Assembly (NCBI GenBank): GCA_038231395.1
Contig: JBBRLL010000005.1
Coordinates: forward strand, 60,000-123,999
DNA: 64,000 bases
From: Stagnihabitans sp038231395
GTDB lineage: Bacteria > Pseudomonadota > Alphaproteobacteria > Rhodobacterales > Rhodobacteraceae
Reading direction: 5' to 3'
Shown here: one piece after another, positions 17,929-27,200 of the stretch
How positions within the stretch are numbered: the stretch's first letter is position 1
How the letters are laid out: each line of letters opens with the position of its first letter
Program-made: the position numbers and the translations under genes
Notes under the pieces: model-generated
What the model saw: only the letters and a program-made list of their open reading frames with translations
Databases searched by the model: none
What the model was told of the DNA's origin: nothing

Positions 17929-19437
17929 ATGACGCTGCTTCCGGATTTCGCCACGTTTGAGGCGGCATGGGCGCAAGGCCGCAATCAGGCGGTTTATGCA
18001 AGGCTGGCGGCAGACCTCGACACGCCGGTGTCACTGATGATGAAACTGACCGAGGCGCGGACCGACACCTTCATGTTGGAAAGCGTGACCGGCGGAGAGA
18101 TCCGGGGCCGCTATTCCGTCGTTGGCATGAAACCTGACCTGATCTGGCAATGCCACGGCACCACAGCACGGATCAACCGCGAAGCCCGCTTTGACGCTCT
18201 GGCCTTTGCCGATGAGGCGGTGCCGCCCCTCGATTCACTGCGTGCCCTGATCGCGGAATGCCGGATTGACCTGCCCGCAGGCTTGCCGCCCATCGCCGCT
18301 GGCCTGTTCGGCTATCTTGGCTATGACATGATCCGCCTTGTGGAACATCTGCCCAACGTGAACCCTGACCCTTTGGGCCTGCCGGATGCTGTGCTGTTGC
18401 GCCCCTCTATCGTGGCCGTGCTGGACGGCGTGAAAGGTGAGGTGACGGTCGTGGCCCCGGCTTGGGTCAATTCCCACCTGTCGGCCCGTGCCGCCTATGC
18501 CCAGGCCGCCGAACGGGTGATGGACGCGCTGCGCGACCTTGACCGCGCCCCCGCCATGCCGCGCGATCTGGGCGAGGCGGCACCGGTGGGCGAGGCCGTC
18601 TCCAACTTCACGCACGCAGGCTACCTCGCAGCGGTCGAGGCCGCCAAAAACTACATCCGCGCTGGCGACATCTTTCAGGTCGTCCCGTCGCAGCGCTGGA
18701 AGCAAAGCTTCACCCTGCCGCCCTTTGCCTTTTACCGCAGCTTGCGCCGCACCAACCCCTCGCCCTTCATGTTCTTTTTCAACTTCGGTGGCTTTCAGGT
18801 GGTCGGTGCCTCCCCGGAAATTCTGGTAAGGCTGAGGGATGGCGAAATCACCATCCGCCCGATTGCGGGAACCCGAAAACGCGGGGCAACACCGGAAGAG
18901 GACAAGGCGCTGGAACAGGAGTTGCTGGCCGATCAAAAGGAATTGGCCGAACACCTGATGCTTCTGGACCTTGGCCGCAACGACGTGGGGAGGGTGGCGA
19001 AAATCGGTTCTGTCCGCCCGACGGAGAAATTCATCGTCGAACGCTACTCTCACGTCATGCACATCGTCTCCAACGTGGTGGGACAGATCGCCGAGGGTCA
19101 GGACGGATTGTCCGCGCTGCTGGCAGGCATGCCCGCCGGGACGGTATCTGGTGCGCCCAAGGTCCGCGCGATGGAGATCATCGACGAGTTGGAACCTGAA
19201 AAGCGCGGCGTCTACGGCGGCGGCATCGGCTATTTTGCCTGCAATGGCGAGATGGACTTCTGCATCGCCCTGCGCACCGCCGTCCTGAAAGACGAGATCC
19301 TGTATATCCAGTCCGGTGGCGGTGTGGTCTATGACAGCGATCCTGAAGCCGAGTATCAGGAAACCGTCAACAAATCCAAAGCCCTGCGCCGCGCTGCCGA
19401 AGATACCGGCGCCTTCACAAGACGCGGGAATACATAG
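17929..19437 (+). CDS. trpE: Anthranilate synthase component I
   Basis: 502 residues. Uses chorismate and ammonia (from TrpG) to make anthranilate, the first step of tryptophan synthesis. Motifs: the feedback-site region LMMKLTEARTDTFMLESV near 30, VPSQRWKQSFTLPPFAFYRS, PIAGTRKRGATPEEDKALE, LDLGRNDVGRVAKIGSV, GMPAGTVSGAPKVRAMEIID and CIALRTAVLK. Normal length. trpG and trpDC are not in the window. Confidence 0.97.
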   Translation: MTLLPDFATFEAAWAQGRNQAVYARLAADLDTPVSLMMKLTEARTDTFMLESVTGGEIRGRYSVVGMKPDLIWQCHGTTARINREARFDALAFADEAVPPLDSLRALIAECRIDLPAGLPPIAAGLFGYLGYDMIRLVEHLPNVNPDPLGLPDAVLLRPSIVAVLDGVKGEVTVVAPAWVNSHLSARAAYAQAAERVMDALRDLDRAPAMPRDLGEAAPVGEAVSNFTHAGYLAAVEAAKNYIRAGDIFQVVPSQRWKQSFTLPPFAFYRSLRRTNPSPFMFFFNFGGFQVVGASPEILVRLRDGEITIRPIAGTRKRGATPEEDKALEQELLADQKELAEHLMLLDLGRNDVGRVAKIGSVRPTEKFIVERYSHVMHIVSNVVGQIAEGQDGLSALLAGMPAGTVSGAPKVRAMEIIDELEPEKRGVYGGGIGYFACNGEMDFCIALRTAVLKDEILYIQSGGGVVYDSDPEAEYQETVNKSKALRRAAEDTGAFTRRGNT

Positions 19438-19443
19438 CGGGCC

Positions 19444-19466
19444 ATGGGCAGATTGCCCATCCTACC
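19444..19466. repeat. Dispersed palindrome, copy 1
   Basis: ATGGGC-AGATT-GCCCAT followed by CCTACC. It is one of three related elements in this window with the plan GGTAGGATGGGC-loop-GCCCATCCTACC (others at 19775 and 51360). It lies 7 bases after the trpE stop and could act as a transcription terminator stem. Confidence 0.75.
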
Positions 19467-19605
19467 CAGGCCCATCGGTTCGCATGTCGGTCCGGTGGAA
19501 CAGCGAGCGGTGCCCTGTCCCAATCATCCCTCTGCAAATATCCCATGACGTGATGAGCGATCAGACCTCTTCCAGTGGAAGGTTTCCGCGACGAGTGTCT
19601 TGCCC

Positions 19606-19650
19606 GAGGCAGAGTTTGGGGAGGCAGAGTTTGGGGAGGCAGAGTTGGGG
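19606..19650 (+). repeat. Three-copy 15-bp tandem repeat
   Basis: The unit GAGGCAGAGTTTGGG occurs at 19606 and 19621, with a one-base-variant third copy at 19636. Noncoding, between trpE and the deacetylase gene. Confidence 0.9.
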
Positions 19651-19774
19651 AGTGTGCGAAACTCTTCCGGGGTCAATGCGGATCGCGACTTTCTGCGGCA
19701 ACCTCCGCCACACCGCCCACAAAAGCCGGCCTCGCGAAAGCTACGCCAAACGCACAGTCCAGCCGACTGCCAAA

Positions 19775-19800
19775 GGTAGGATGGGCCGTCGGCCCATACC
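19775..19800. repeat. Dispersed palindrome, copy 2
   Basis: GGTAGG-ATGGGCC-GTC-GGCCCAT-ACC, a near-perfect hairpin ending six bases from the stop of the divergent polysaccharide deacetylase gene. Same family as the elements at 19444 and 51360. Confidence 0.8.
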
Positions 19801-19805
19801 TTCTA

Positions 19806-22091
19806 CTACTTCCGGCCCATCACCGCCGTCACCGGAGCCAACGTCACCCCGGTGGCCCTGCCCTCGATTGTCCACTGCAGGATGGCCGCCACCGTATCGG
19901 CCCTTGTGTCACCCATCACCACCACTGCCCCGATCTGGCTGGCCCGGAACACCGAGCGGTCCAGGTAACGGCGGATCGTGGCCTGACTCTCTCCCGCTCC
20001 ATCCAGACGGCGAAACACCACAGCGGCAGGCAGGCCGTCGCGCCGTGCGATCTGATCTGCGGCGTTCAGCCCGCGGTCAAAGGTCACCAAACCCCGGCCC
20101 TGATCGGCAATCACCGGCAATACCAGCGTCGCCAGGGCCCGGTTGTCCTGAAACCCTGCCGTATCCTCGTCGATCACTCCAACCGCTTCGGGCAACATCT
20201 TGGCCAAGGCCTGAAAGGTCTGGGCCACATCGCCGGCTGTCGCACCCGGCGGAATGCCATCGGCCACCATTAGCACCTCTTGCCCGGCATCGCGGTAGGT
20301 CCGTGCAGCCTCTGCCGCATCACTGGCCAAAGGATCGACCACGAAAGTCACCGCGAAGGGCAACTTGGCCAGATCGGCCCGGGCCATCCCGGCCCGTCCC
20401 ACATCCTTCAAGAGGATCGAAAACAACGGTTTGCCAGCCGCCGCGTCAAACTTGCGCGCGAATTTGGCGATCGGCTTGTCGTCAGCGGCCGTCGGTGCCG
20501 TGGCCCGTGACGCATCGCCGATCTGCGGCAGGCCGTTGGTTTTCACCCCAGACACCGTGGGTCCCAGCTGCGCCGGTTTCAACACCGTCGGCAGCGTGCT
20601 GGTGAACCCCTTCGCACTTGGCAATTGTGGTGTTCCCGACGCGATGACACGCGGTGCCACCCCTTGCGGCGCTGTCGGCAACGCATCTCCCGGCGCAGGT
20701 GCCGTTACGGCAGGCAAGGGCGCTGGAGGCTGGCCAGGAGTTTCCGGTGCAGCGATCTGCGGCAGACGCGAAGGCTCCGCCAGCCCGGCCCCTTGCAAGG
20801 GCACAAGCAAGCTGTCCTTCGGTCCCGTCGAGTCCGGGGCCACAGGCGGCTGTGCCGGGGCTTGCGCTGCCACCGGCAGTTGATCGGGCGCAGGCATGGT
20901 CAGGGCCGAGTCCAGCGAGGTAAGCGCCGGTGCCGCCTGTTGGGCCGCCGGAGCCTCGGGCGGCGGCGCAAGTGCTGGAGTTACCGCCAAAGCATCGGGC
21001 GCCGGAGCAACCGGCTCGGGAGCGCGCAAAGTCGTCATTGGGGTTGGCGGAGCAGGTGCGGCAGTCTGGCCCGGGTCGGCAGTCTGAATGGCGTCAGCAG
21101 TCTGTCCCGCGTCAGCAGTCTGTGTGGCTTCTGCGGTCTGGGCTGGCGCGAGTTGAGCGGTGGCACTGTTGGTTCCGTTTGCTGGTGCCACTGACTTCAC
21201 TGCATCCGCACTCGCTGTATCAGCCTTTGGCTGATCCGGTTTGGCCGAGTCAGGCGTGGCCGCGTTGGAGGCGGTGACGCTCGTCGCCGCTCCTGCTTGC
21301 GCAGGCGGGGCGTTGTCTGGTGCTGGTGGCGCTGCGGCCGGGGCATTCGTCGCGGCGGTGGCCGGTGTGGATTTGGCGGCATCCGCCGTCGAGGAGGCTG
21401 GATCCGCAGTTGCCGCCGGTGCTGTGACCGCTTCCGTCGCAAGATCAGATACCACTTTGGCAGTGGCTATAGCACTGTCGGCTGCCGTTGTGTCTGCTGG
21501 GGCGGGTGTCGCGGGCGCAGGCTCGACCTTGGCGCTGGCTGCATCCGACGCAGTATCTGGCGTCACTTGACCGGACGCCGCGGTGTTCGCAGGCGCTGTG
21601 TCCGCAGGCGTCGCGTTTGCAGGCACCGAACCTGAAGTGGCGGAGTTTGAGGATACAGTGTCAGACGGCGCGAGTGCCGGTTTTGTCGCTGCACTGGCTG
21701 ATGGAGGTGCCGTATCAAGTGTTGCGCTTGCAGTTGAAGCTGAACCAGAGGCAGCCGCCGCGCCAGAAGCAACCGCCGGACCGTCACTCGAAGCTGCTCC
21801 GCTGGCCGATGCACCGCTGGCCGCTGGGGCAATCTTGCTGGCCTGCCCGGTCGCTTCGGCCGCATCAGTCACCTTGCCCTGCGCAGGAGCCGGTGGATTC
21901 AGCGCGGGTCCGGTTGTCGCGGCACCCGAAGACACACCCGACGAAACAACGGGTGCCGCCGCAGGCGCGAAATTGGCAGGCCCCACCTCAACCGAGCCCT
22001 TGGGCGGCGGAGCAAGTTGCGAAATCAGGCCAAGCCCGCCGCCCACAATCACCACGCCCCAGATCAGACCGCTCGCAAAATTTTGCGCCAC
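19806..22091 (-). CDS. Divergent polysaccharide deacetylase family protein with long Ala/Pro-rich linker
   Basis: 761 residues. The N-terminal membrane anchor (FASGLIWGVVIVGGGLGLIS) is followed by about 450 residues of Ala/Pro/Ser/Thr low-complexity sequence and a C-terminal NodB-like divergent deacetylase domain (about 545-761: KPLFSILLKDVGRAGMARAD through VVVMGDTRADTVAAILQW). This domain belongs to the YibQ-type family, whose activity is uncertain. I chose the GTG at 22091, with GGAG upstream, giving MAQNFASGLIW as in relatives; an ATG at 22160 is also in frame. The linker probably spans periplasm and peptidoglycan. Confidence 0.85.
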   Translation of the reverse strand: MAQNFASGLIWGVVIVGGGLGLISQLAPPPKGSVEVGPANFAPAAAPVVSSGVSSGAATTGPALNPPAPAQGKVTDAAEATGQASKIAPAASGASASGAASSDGPAVASGAAAASGSASTASATLDTAPPSASAATKPALAPSDTVSSNSATSGSVPANATPADTAPANTAASGQVTPDTASDAASAKVEPAPATPAPADTTAADSAIATAKVVSDLATEAVTAPAATADPASSTADAAKSTPATAATNAPAAAPPAPDNAPPAQAGAATSVTASNAATPDSAKPDQPKADTASADAVKSVAPANGTNSATAQLAPAQTAEATQTADAGQTADAIQTADPGQTAAPAPPTPMTTLRAPEPVAPAPDALAVTPALAPPPEAPAAQQAAPALTSLDSALTMPAPDQLPVAAQAPAQPPVAPDSTGPKDSLLVPLQGAGLAEPSRLPQIAAPETPGQPPAPLPAVTAPAPGDALPTAPQGVAPRVIASGTPQLPSAKGFTSTLPTVLKPAQLGPTVSGVKTNGLPQIGDASRATAPTAADDKPIAKFARKFDAAAGKPLFSILLKDVGRAGMARADLAKLPFAVTFVVDPLASDAAEAARTYRDAGQEVLMVADGIPPGATAGDVAQTFQALAKMLPEAVGVIDEDTAGFQDNRALATLVLPVIADQGRGLVTFDRGLNAADQIARRDGLPAAVVFRRLDGAGESQATIRRYLDRSVFRASQIGAVVVMGDTRADTVAAILQWTIEGRATGVTLAPVTAVMGRK

Positions 22092-22860
22092 GCCAACTCT
22101 CCTGCCTGCCTCTTTGGGCCAAAGCCCGCCCGATCGACGCTGGTTCCCTCTGACCGGCATACCTTGACGCGCCCGGACCGTCAGAGCCCTTTATAACGCC
22201 CTATGCGTCTGGGTTCACCCCCCCTTTGCACAGGGTTGCGCATGTGTTGCTTGATATCGACAACCAGCACGGGAGTCCGACCCTGACCTGCGCCGCGCCC
22301 TTCTGGCTTGACGGTCTGGCAGTACGGTCTGCCTAGACGGTCTGCCTCGACGGTCTGGCTCGATGGTCTGGCGCGATAATCTGGCTCGACGGTCTGGCAG
22401 GCGGGCACTGCGGCAACTGATCCAAAAGTCCACCGCCCGGTGGAGGTCGTGTCGGTGCGCCCAAGGTCAAGGAAGCGATGACGTTGGACATGCCAACCTG
22501 CACACCGCACAAAAACCGGGCGCTGCGTCCGCACCAAAGCCAGTCCCGTCCGGCCATGGCCCCCCCGAACACGCGGAAGTCATGTCGCTTTTCCGCCCGA
22601 CAGCATTTGAAAGCAAGAGCCACCCTTCCCTGCGACCCCGCTTATCGCTATGCTACCCGATGACCGGGTGTGTGAGCGAAGTCCCGGATCGTGGGGCTGG
22701 AGTGGTGGGTGAGGGAATAGACCGGTTTGACCGGTTGCATCCTTGGCAATATGTCGGCGGATATGGGGCTGCAAGACTCTGATCCGGCGTGCAAATCCAT
22801 CCGGCACGAGGTGTGGCAGGCAAGCGCGGCGTTAGACCGTGGGACAGCATGAGGCTTGGA
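22092..22860. other. Long intergenic region with a 13-bp tandem repeat
   Basis: About 770 bases between the divergently transcribed deacetylase and SPOR lipoprotein genes. Besides the repeat at 22308 there is no recognisable gene; frames of up to about 140 codons here lack domain or codon support. Promoters for both flanking genes should lie here. Confidence 0.5.
22308..22398 (+). repeat. Degenerate tandem repeat, seven copies of a 13-bp unit
   Basis: Seven adjacent 13-base units of the form TCGACGGTCTGGC, starting at 22308, 22321, 22334, 22347, 22360, 22373 and 22386, with one to five mismatches each. Noncoding. Confidence 0.92.
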
Positions 22861-23904
22861 ATGGCAGGAATGAAGCGAAACTCTTGGATCGTTGCGGGCT
22901 TGGCGACGCTGGTCCTTGGCGGCTGCGTGCCGGGCACCGCAAACGGGCCGCAGGCTGCGGCCACAACCGGTGATCTCGCGGTCGGCGGCACTGCGGCTGT
23001 GGCTCCGGCAGCCACTTCGGTCCGGCTGGTCGATCACGATGTCGAAGCGCCAGAGGTCTATCAGGCCACCGACAAAGGGCTTTGGGATGGCAGGCCGTCG
23101 CTTGGCGGTGTCTGGGTCGCCTCCTCTGATGCCAAAACCCCCGAGCGTGTCATCATGCGCAACCCGGCCAATGGCAAGTTCGTCATCGGCGGGCTGTTCC
23201 AGCGGGATGCGTCTTTGCCGGGGCCAAAGCTGCAATTGTCGTCGGATGCGGCGGATGCTCTGGGGCTGGTGGCAGGCCAACCGGCTGTGGTCAAAGTAAC
23301 CGCCCTGCGCCGCAATGAAACTCCCGCTCCGACGCCGGATGCCACAAAGCCGCTTTTGGACACCAATGCCGCGCCTGCCGGAACCACGACTGCCGGAACC
23401 ACGACGAATGTCGCGGCGACCGCCACGGCGGCGATCGATAAAGCTGCGGCTGGCAAACCCACTGCGACCGCAATTGCGTTGCCGACACCGGGCGCCAAAC
23501 CAGCCGTTGCACTTGCTTCCGTGGCTGGCGCAAAACCGGCAGCCGCAACGGCGCAGCCCACTCCATCTGTGCCCGCAGCCAAGCCAGCAACTCAAGTCGC
23601 GGCCTTGCCCGCGCCACCGCTTGCAAAGCCCGCGGCGCAACCCTTGGCAGCTTTGGGCGCTGCCCCGGCAATCCCTGCCGCGCCCTCAGCTTCTGGGGCG
23701 CTGATCATGATCGGGATTTACTCGGTTGAGGCCAATTCCAAGCGGGCTTCTGACGTGCTGACCAAAGCCGGGGTCGTCTCGACCACCACGCAGGAAATCA
23801 GCCACGACAAACCGATGTGGAGCCTGACCGCCCGCGGCGATGCAGCCCTTCTGGCCAAAGTCAAAGCGGCGGGCTTCAAAGATGCCTTCGTTCTGAGACG
23901 CTGA
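22861..23904 (+). CDS. SPOR-domain lipoprotein
   Basis: 347 residues. A lipoprotein signal (MKRNSWIVAGLATLVLGGC, lipobox L-G-G-C) is followed by a conserved block (LVDHDVEAPEVYQATDKGLW to about residue 155) resembling the RlpA-like double-psi barrel region, an Ala/Pro/Thr-rich linker, and a C-terminal SPOR domain (MIGIYSVEANSKRASDVLTK to AGFKDAFVLRR). SPOR domains bind denuded peptidoglycan at the septum. ATGs at 22849, 22861 and 22870 are all in frame; 22861 is a compromise choice. It precedes a D,D-carboxypeptidase, which fits a cell-wall role. Confidence 0.82.
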   Translation: MAGMKRNSWIVAGLATLVLGGCVPGTANGPQAAATTGDLAVGGTAAVAPAATSVRLVDHDVEAPEVYQATDKGLWDGRPSLGGVWVASSDAKTPERVIMRNPANGKFVIGGLFQRDASLPGPKLQLSSDAADALGLVAGQPAVVKVTALRRNETPAPTPDATKPLLDTNAAPAGTTTAGTTTNVAATATAAIDKAAAGKPTATAIALPTPGAKPAVALASVAGAKPAAATAQPTPSVPAAKPATQVAALPAPPLAKPAAQPLAALGAAPAIPAAPSASGALIMIGIYSVEANSKRASDVLTKAGVVSTTTQEISHDKPMWSLTARGDAALLAKVKAAGFKDAFVLRR

Positions 23905-24142
23905 ACGGATTGGGGGGTCTTGGGGTTCCGGTTTCTGCGGGCCCCCCAAGGCCTTGGCCGTCGAATGGTCCGGTATCATGGGGGCTGGCCAATAACCGGC
24001 TCGCCCATCCCGGGCCCAGGCGTATGAAAAGCCCTACAGAAAAGGGTCTGACTTGTAAAAGGCCCAAGTCGGTTAAATGGCCCCTGCTGTCAAAGGCCGC
24101 CATTTTGAGAGGCTTTGGGCTTATGAAAGGATTGGTCGCCAA

Positions 24143-25306
24143 ATGACCCTGTTGCGCCGTTTTGCCCGCCTTGTGGCCTTGTCCGCGCTGGTAACTTTGC
24201 CGGCCATCCTGCCTGCCTCGGCGTTCGAGACGGCGGCGACCCATGCCTGGATCTATGACATGACGACCAATACCGTCTTGTTGGACAAGAACGGCGAAGA
24301 GTCCGTCCCCCCCGCCTCGATGTCGAAGCTGATGACGGTCGAAATGCTGTTTCAGGCTTTGCAGGACAAACGGGTGGAGATGACCACCAGCTTTGGTGTC
24401 TCGGCCAGAGCGGTCAGCTTTACAGCACTCGGCGGCTCTACCATGTATCTGCAACAGGGTGACCGCCCCACCGTGCAGGAACTGATCCAGGGCATGATCG
24501 TGAATTCGGGCAATGACGCCTGTACCGTGGTCGCCGAAGGGCTGGAGGGGTCGGAGGCCGAATTCGCCCGCAAGATGAACGAGCGCGCCAAGACCCTTGG
24601 CCTGACCAACTCCACCTTCGCCAATTCCAGCGGATGGCCCGACCCCAAGCAGCGGATGAGCATGCAGGATCTGGCGATGCTGTCGATGCACATCATCACC
24701 ACCTATCCCGACCTTTACCCGATCTTTTCGCAAACCGAATACAACTACAAAAACCGCTCCCCCGCCAACGCCAACAACCGCAACCCGTTGTTAAAGCTCA
24801 ATATCGGCGCGGATGGGCTGAAGACCGGGCATACCGACGAGGCGGGCTATGGCATGGTCGGGTCGGTCAAGCAAGGCGAACGCCGGATCATCTTTGCCTT
24901 CAACGGGCTGACGAAGGAAAGTGACCGGGGCCAGGAGGCGGAGCGGATCACCAACTGGGCCTTTCGCCAGTTCGCGCTGAAAACCGTGGTGAAGGCCGGG
25001 ACCGAGGTGGCGCAGGCCACTGTCTATCTGGGCAACACGGCCTCCGTTGGTCTTGTTCCCGCCAACGACCTGCAACTGCTGATCCCCGCCGGTGCCGCGA
25101 ATGACGTTGTAGCTGACGTGGTCTATGTGGGCCCGCTGAAGGCGCCAATCAGCAAAGGGGCCAAAATCGCCACCCTCGTGATCCACCGCACCGACATGGC
25201 CGACCAGACCATTGACCTTCTGGCCGAGGATGACGTGGCGCCTGCCGGGTTAATCGACCGCGTGTCGACCGTCTTTCGTCAACTGCGCACCCGCTACGGC
25301 ATTTGA
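24143..25306 (+). CDS. dacC: D-alanyl-D-alanine carboxypeptidase (penicillin-binding protein 5/6 type)
   Basis: 387 residues. The signal peptide ends LPAILPASAFE. Serine-peptidase S11 motifs are all present: S-x-x-K in PPASMSKLMTVE, S-G-N in VNSGNDACTVVAEG, and K-T-G in GADGLKTGHTDEAGYGMVG. A C-terminal beta domain (about 290-365) and an amphipathic tail follow. It trims the terminal D-Ala from peptidoglycan stem peptides in the periplasm. The symbol is family-level. It is followed by tmk after 11 bases. Confidence 0.93.
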   Translation: MTLLRRFARLVALSALVTLPAILPASAFETAATHAWIYDMTTNTVLLDKNGEESVPPASMSKLMTVEMLFQALQDKRVEMTTSFGVSARAVSFTALGGSTMYLQQGDRPTVQELIQGMIVNSGNDACTVVAEGLEGSEAEFARKMNERAKTLGLTNSTFANSSGWPDPKQRMSMQDLAMLSMHIITTYPDLYPIFSQTEYNYKNRSPANANNRNPLLKLNIGADGLKTGHTDEAGYGMVGSVKQGERRIIFAFNGLTKESDRGQEAERITNWAFRQFALKTVVKAGTEVAQATVYLGNTASVGLVPANDLQLLIPAGAANDVVADVVYVGPLKAPISKGAKIATLVIHRTDMADQTIDLLAEDDVAPAGLIDRVSTVFRQLRTRYGI

Positions 25307-25317
25307 GGGTTGGGTTG

Positions 25318-25944
25318 ATGACGGCGGGGCGGTTCCTTTCCTTTGAAGGCATTGACGGGTCTGGCAAATCCACTCAGGCACGGCTTTTGGCTGCGTCATT
25401 GGAGGTGGCTGGGTTTGAGGTCGTCCTGACCCGCGAACCCGGCGGCAGCCCGGGGGCAGAGGACATCCGCCGTCTGGTCTTGGAGGGTGACCCCGACCGC
25501 TGGTCCGCCGAAACCGAGATCCTGCTGTTCACCGCCGCCCGCCGCGACCATCTGGAGAAAACCATCCGCCCGGCTTTGGCGCGAGGGGCCGTGGTCATCA
25601 CCGACCGCTTTGCCGACTCGACCCGGATGTATCAGGGGATTTCGCGTGGCGATCTGGCCGGGCTGGTGGACCGCCTGCATAACCTGATGATTGGCGTCGA
25701 ACCTGACCTGACCTTTCTGGTCGACCTGCCTGCCGAGGTTGGCCTGTCGCGCGCCCAAGCCCGTGCCGGAACCGAAATGCGGTTCGAGGATATGGGGCTG
25801 GACCTGCAAACCCGGATGCGCAGTGGGTTTCTGGCGCTGGCTAAGGCTCCACGCTTCCGGGTTATCAATGGCAGCCGCGCCCAAAACGACATTGCCGCCG
25901 ACATCCTGCGCCTCGCCCGCGCGCATCTGGGCGGACCGGGATGA
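25318..25944 (+). CDS. tmk: Thymidylate kinase
   Basis: 208 residues. Phosphorylates dTMP to dTDP. The P-loop is FEGIDGSGKSTQAR; the dTMP-binding DRFADSTRMYQG and the lid region SRAQARAGTEMRFEDM are present. Start ATG at 25318, giving MTAGRFLSFEGIDGSG. Followed by holB, tatD and an MBL-fold hydrolase on the same strand. Confidence 0.96.
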   Translation: MTAGRFLSFEGIDGSGKSTQARLLAASLEVAGFEVVLTREPGGSPGAEDIRRLVLEGDPDRWSAETEILLFTAARRDHLEKTIRPALARGAVVITDRFADSTRMYQGISRGDLAGLVDRLHNLMIGVEPDLTFLVDLPAEVGLSRAQARAGTEMRFEDMGLDLQTRMRSGFLALAKAPRFRVINGSRAQNDIAADILRLARAHLGGPG

Positions 25945-26077
25945 TGTCCAGACCTGACAGGCTTCATGGCCCATCCGCTTGCAAAACCGTGACCGCGTTG
26001 TGGGACAGCGCTTTCACGTTTGCCCGGCCCGCTTGCCATCTGACGTTCATGCCCCTTCGACCGCACGCCGCCCAAAC

Positions 26078-27199
26078 ATGAGCGATCAGCCCGAACCCGA
26101 CCGTCTGGAAGGTGCCCCGCACCCGCGCGAAACCCTGCATCTGTTTGGTCAGCTGGCCGCCGAAGATGGCTTCCTCGCCGCTTTCAACTCTGGCCGTCTG
26201 CACCATGCCTGGCTGATCTCTGGCCCCAAGGGGATTGGCAAAGCCACCCTAGCCTGGCGCATCGCCCGCTTTTTGCTGGCCACACCGGAGGATGACGGGG
26301 GCTTTTTCGCTGCACCCAAACCTGCGAATCTTGAAATAACGGCGACAGACCCGGTGGCCCGCCGCCTGTTGGCCCTGTCTGAACCCCGGTTGTTCCTGCT
26401 GCGCCGCCCTTATGACGACAAGGCCGAACGTCTGCGCGCCGATATCACCGTCGATGAAACCCGGGCTTTGCGTGGCTTTCTGGCTCTGTCGGCTGCTGAC
26501 GGCGGCCGACGGGTGGTGATTGTGGACAGCGCCGATGACCTCAACCGCTCCGCCGCCAACGGTATCTTGAAACTGCTGGAGGAGCCGCCCGCCAAAGTGA
26601 CCTTCCTGCTGGTCGCCCACCAACCCGCTGACCTTCTGCCCACCATCCGCTCACGCTGCCGCGATTTGCGGCTGGCCACTTTGAAACCACCGGACATGGC
26701 AGAGGCGCTTGCCCAAGCCGGGGCCGAGATTGAACCCGCCGACCGGGACGCTCTGGCCCAACTGGCCGGTGGTTCGGTGGGTGAGGCGTTCCGCCTGTCC
26801 AATCTTGACGGGTTGAAGCTTTATGCTGCTCTGATCCGGTTGTTCGCCAGCGTCCCCAACATGGACCGCCCCTTGGCCCGGCTGCTGGCCGATGCCGGAG
26901 CGTCCCGCAAAACACCTGAAGCCTTTGACCTGACCGTGACCCTGATGGACACCTTTCTCGCCCGCCTTGCCCGCGCCGCCGCCTTGCGCCAGGTGCCACC
27001 CGAAGCGGCGAAGGGCGAAGCTGCCCTGATCGAACGCCTTGCCGCTTTTGACGGCGCTGCCCGGATCTGGGCTGACCTCGCGCAGCATTTGGGCCTGCGT
27101 GCGCGCCGTGGCAAAGCGGTCAATCTTGACCCTGCCGCCCTTCTCATGGATATGGTTCTGAAGGTTGACGAGACGGCGGCATTGGTCGCGCAGAGGTAA
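26078..27199 (+). CDS. holB: DNA polymerase III subunit delta'
   Basis: 373 residues. AAA+ clamp-loader subunit. N-terminal LHHAWLISGPKGIGKATLAW contains the P-loop, IVDSADDLNRSAANGILKLLEEPP is the Walker B/delta' signature, and TIRSRCRDLRL is the SRC sensor motif. The start at 26078 (MSDQPEPDRLEG) is chosen because the upstream extension is not conserved-looking; no strong Shine-Dalgarno is visible. Its stop abuts tatD, and the two are likely cotranscribed. Confidence 0.93.
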   Translation: MSDQPEPDRLEGAPHPRETLHLFGQLAAEDGFLAAFNSGRLHHAWLISGPKGIGKATLAWRIARFLLATPEDDGGFFAAPKPANLEITATDPVARRLLALSEPRLFLLRRPYDDKAERLRADITVDETRALRGFLALSAADGGRRVVIVDSADDLNRSAANGILKLLEEPPAKVTFLLVAHQPADLLPTIRSRCRDLRLATLKPPDMAEALAQAGAEIEPADRDALAQLAGGSVGEAFRLSNLDGLKLYAALIRLFASVPNMDRPLARLLADAGASRKTPEAFDLTVTLMDTFLARLARAAALRQVPPEAAKGEAALIERLAAFDGAARIWADLAQHLGLRARRGKAVNLDPAALLMDMVLKVDETAALVAQR

Positions 27200-27200
27200 G

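Larger units (their letters stand above)
19438..19805. other. Intergenic stretch rich in short repeats
   Basis: Between the convergent trpE and polysaccharide-deacetylase genes. It holds two copies of a 25-bp palindrome (19444 and 19775) and a three-copy 15-bp tandem repeat (19606). No gene is supported; a plus-strand frame with EGFRDECLA at about 19577 is faintly reminiscent of IS3-type transposase ends but does not continue. The palindromes could end transcription from both sides. Confidence 0.6.

Noticed and set aside
15069..18034. Very long open frames antisense to the aminotransferase and ppiD.
   Set aside because: Shadow frames of real genes in G+C-rich DNA; composition rich in Arg, Gly and His and no domains.
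19575..19770. Plus-strand frame with EGFRDECLA, like an IS3-family transposase end.
   Set aside because: The resemblance lasts about nine residues and then runs into a tandem repeat; no inverted repeats or second motif.
22363..22782. 139-codon plus-strand frame between the deacetylase and SPOR genes.
   Set aside because: Covers the 13-bp repeat, has no domain, and Arg/Pro/Ser-rich composition typical of chance frames in G+C-rich DNA.
23908..23955. TTGGGGGG ... CCCCCCAA stem after the SPOR lipoprotein gene.
   Set aside because: Long loop and no T tract; could be chance in G+C-rich sequence.
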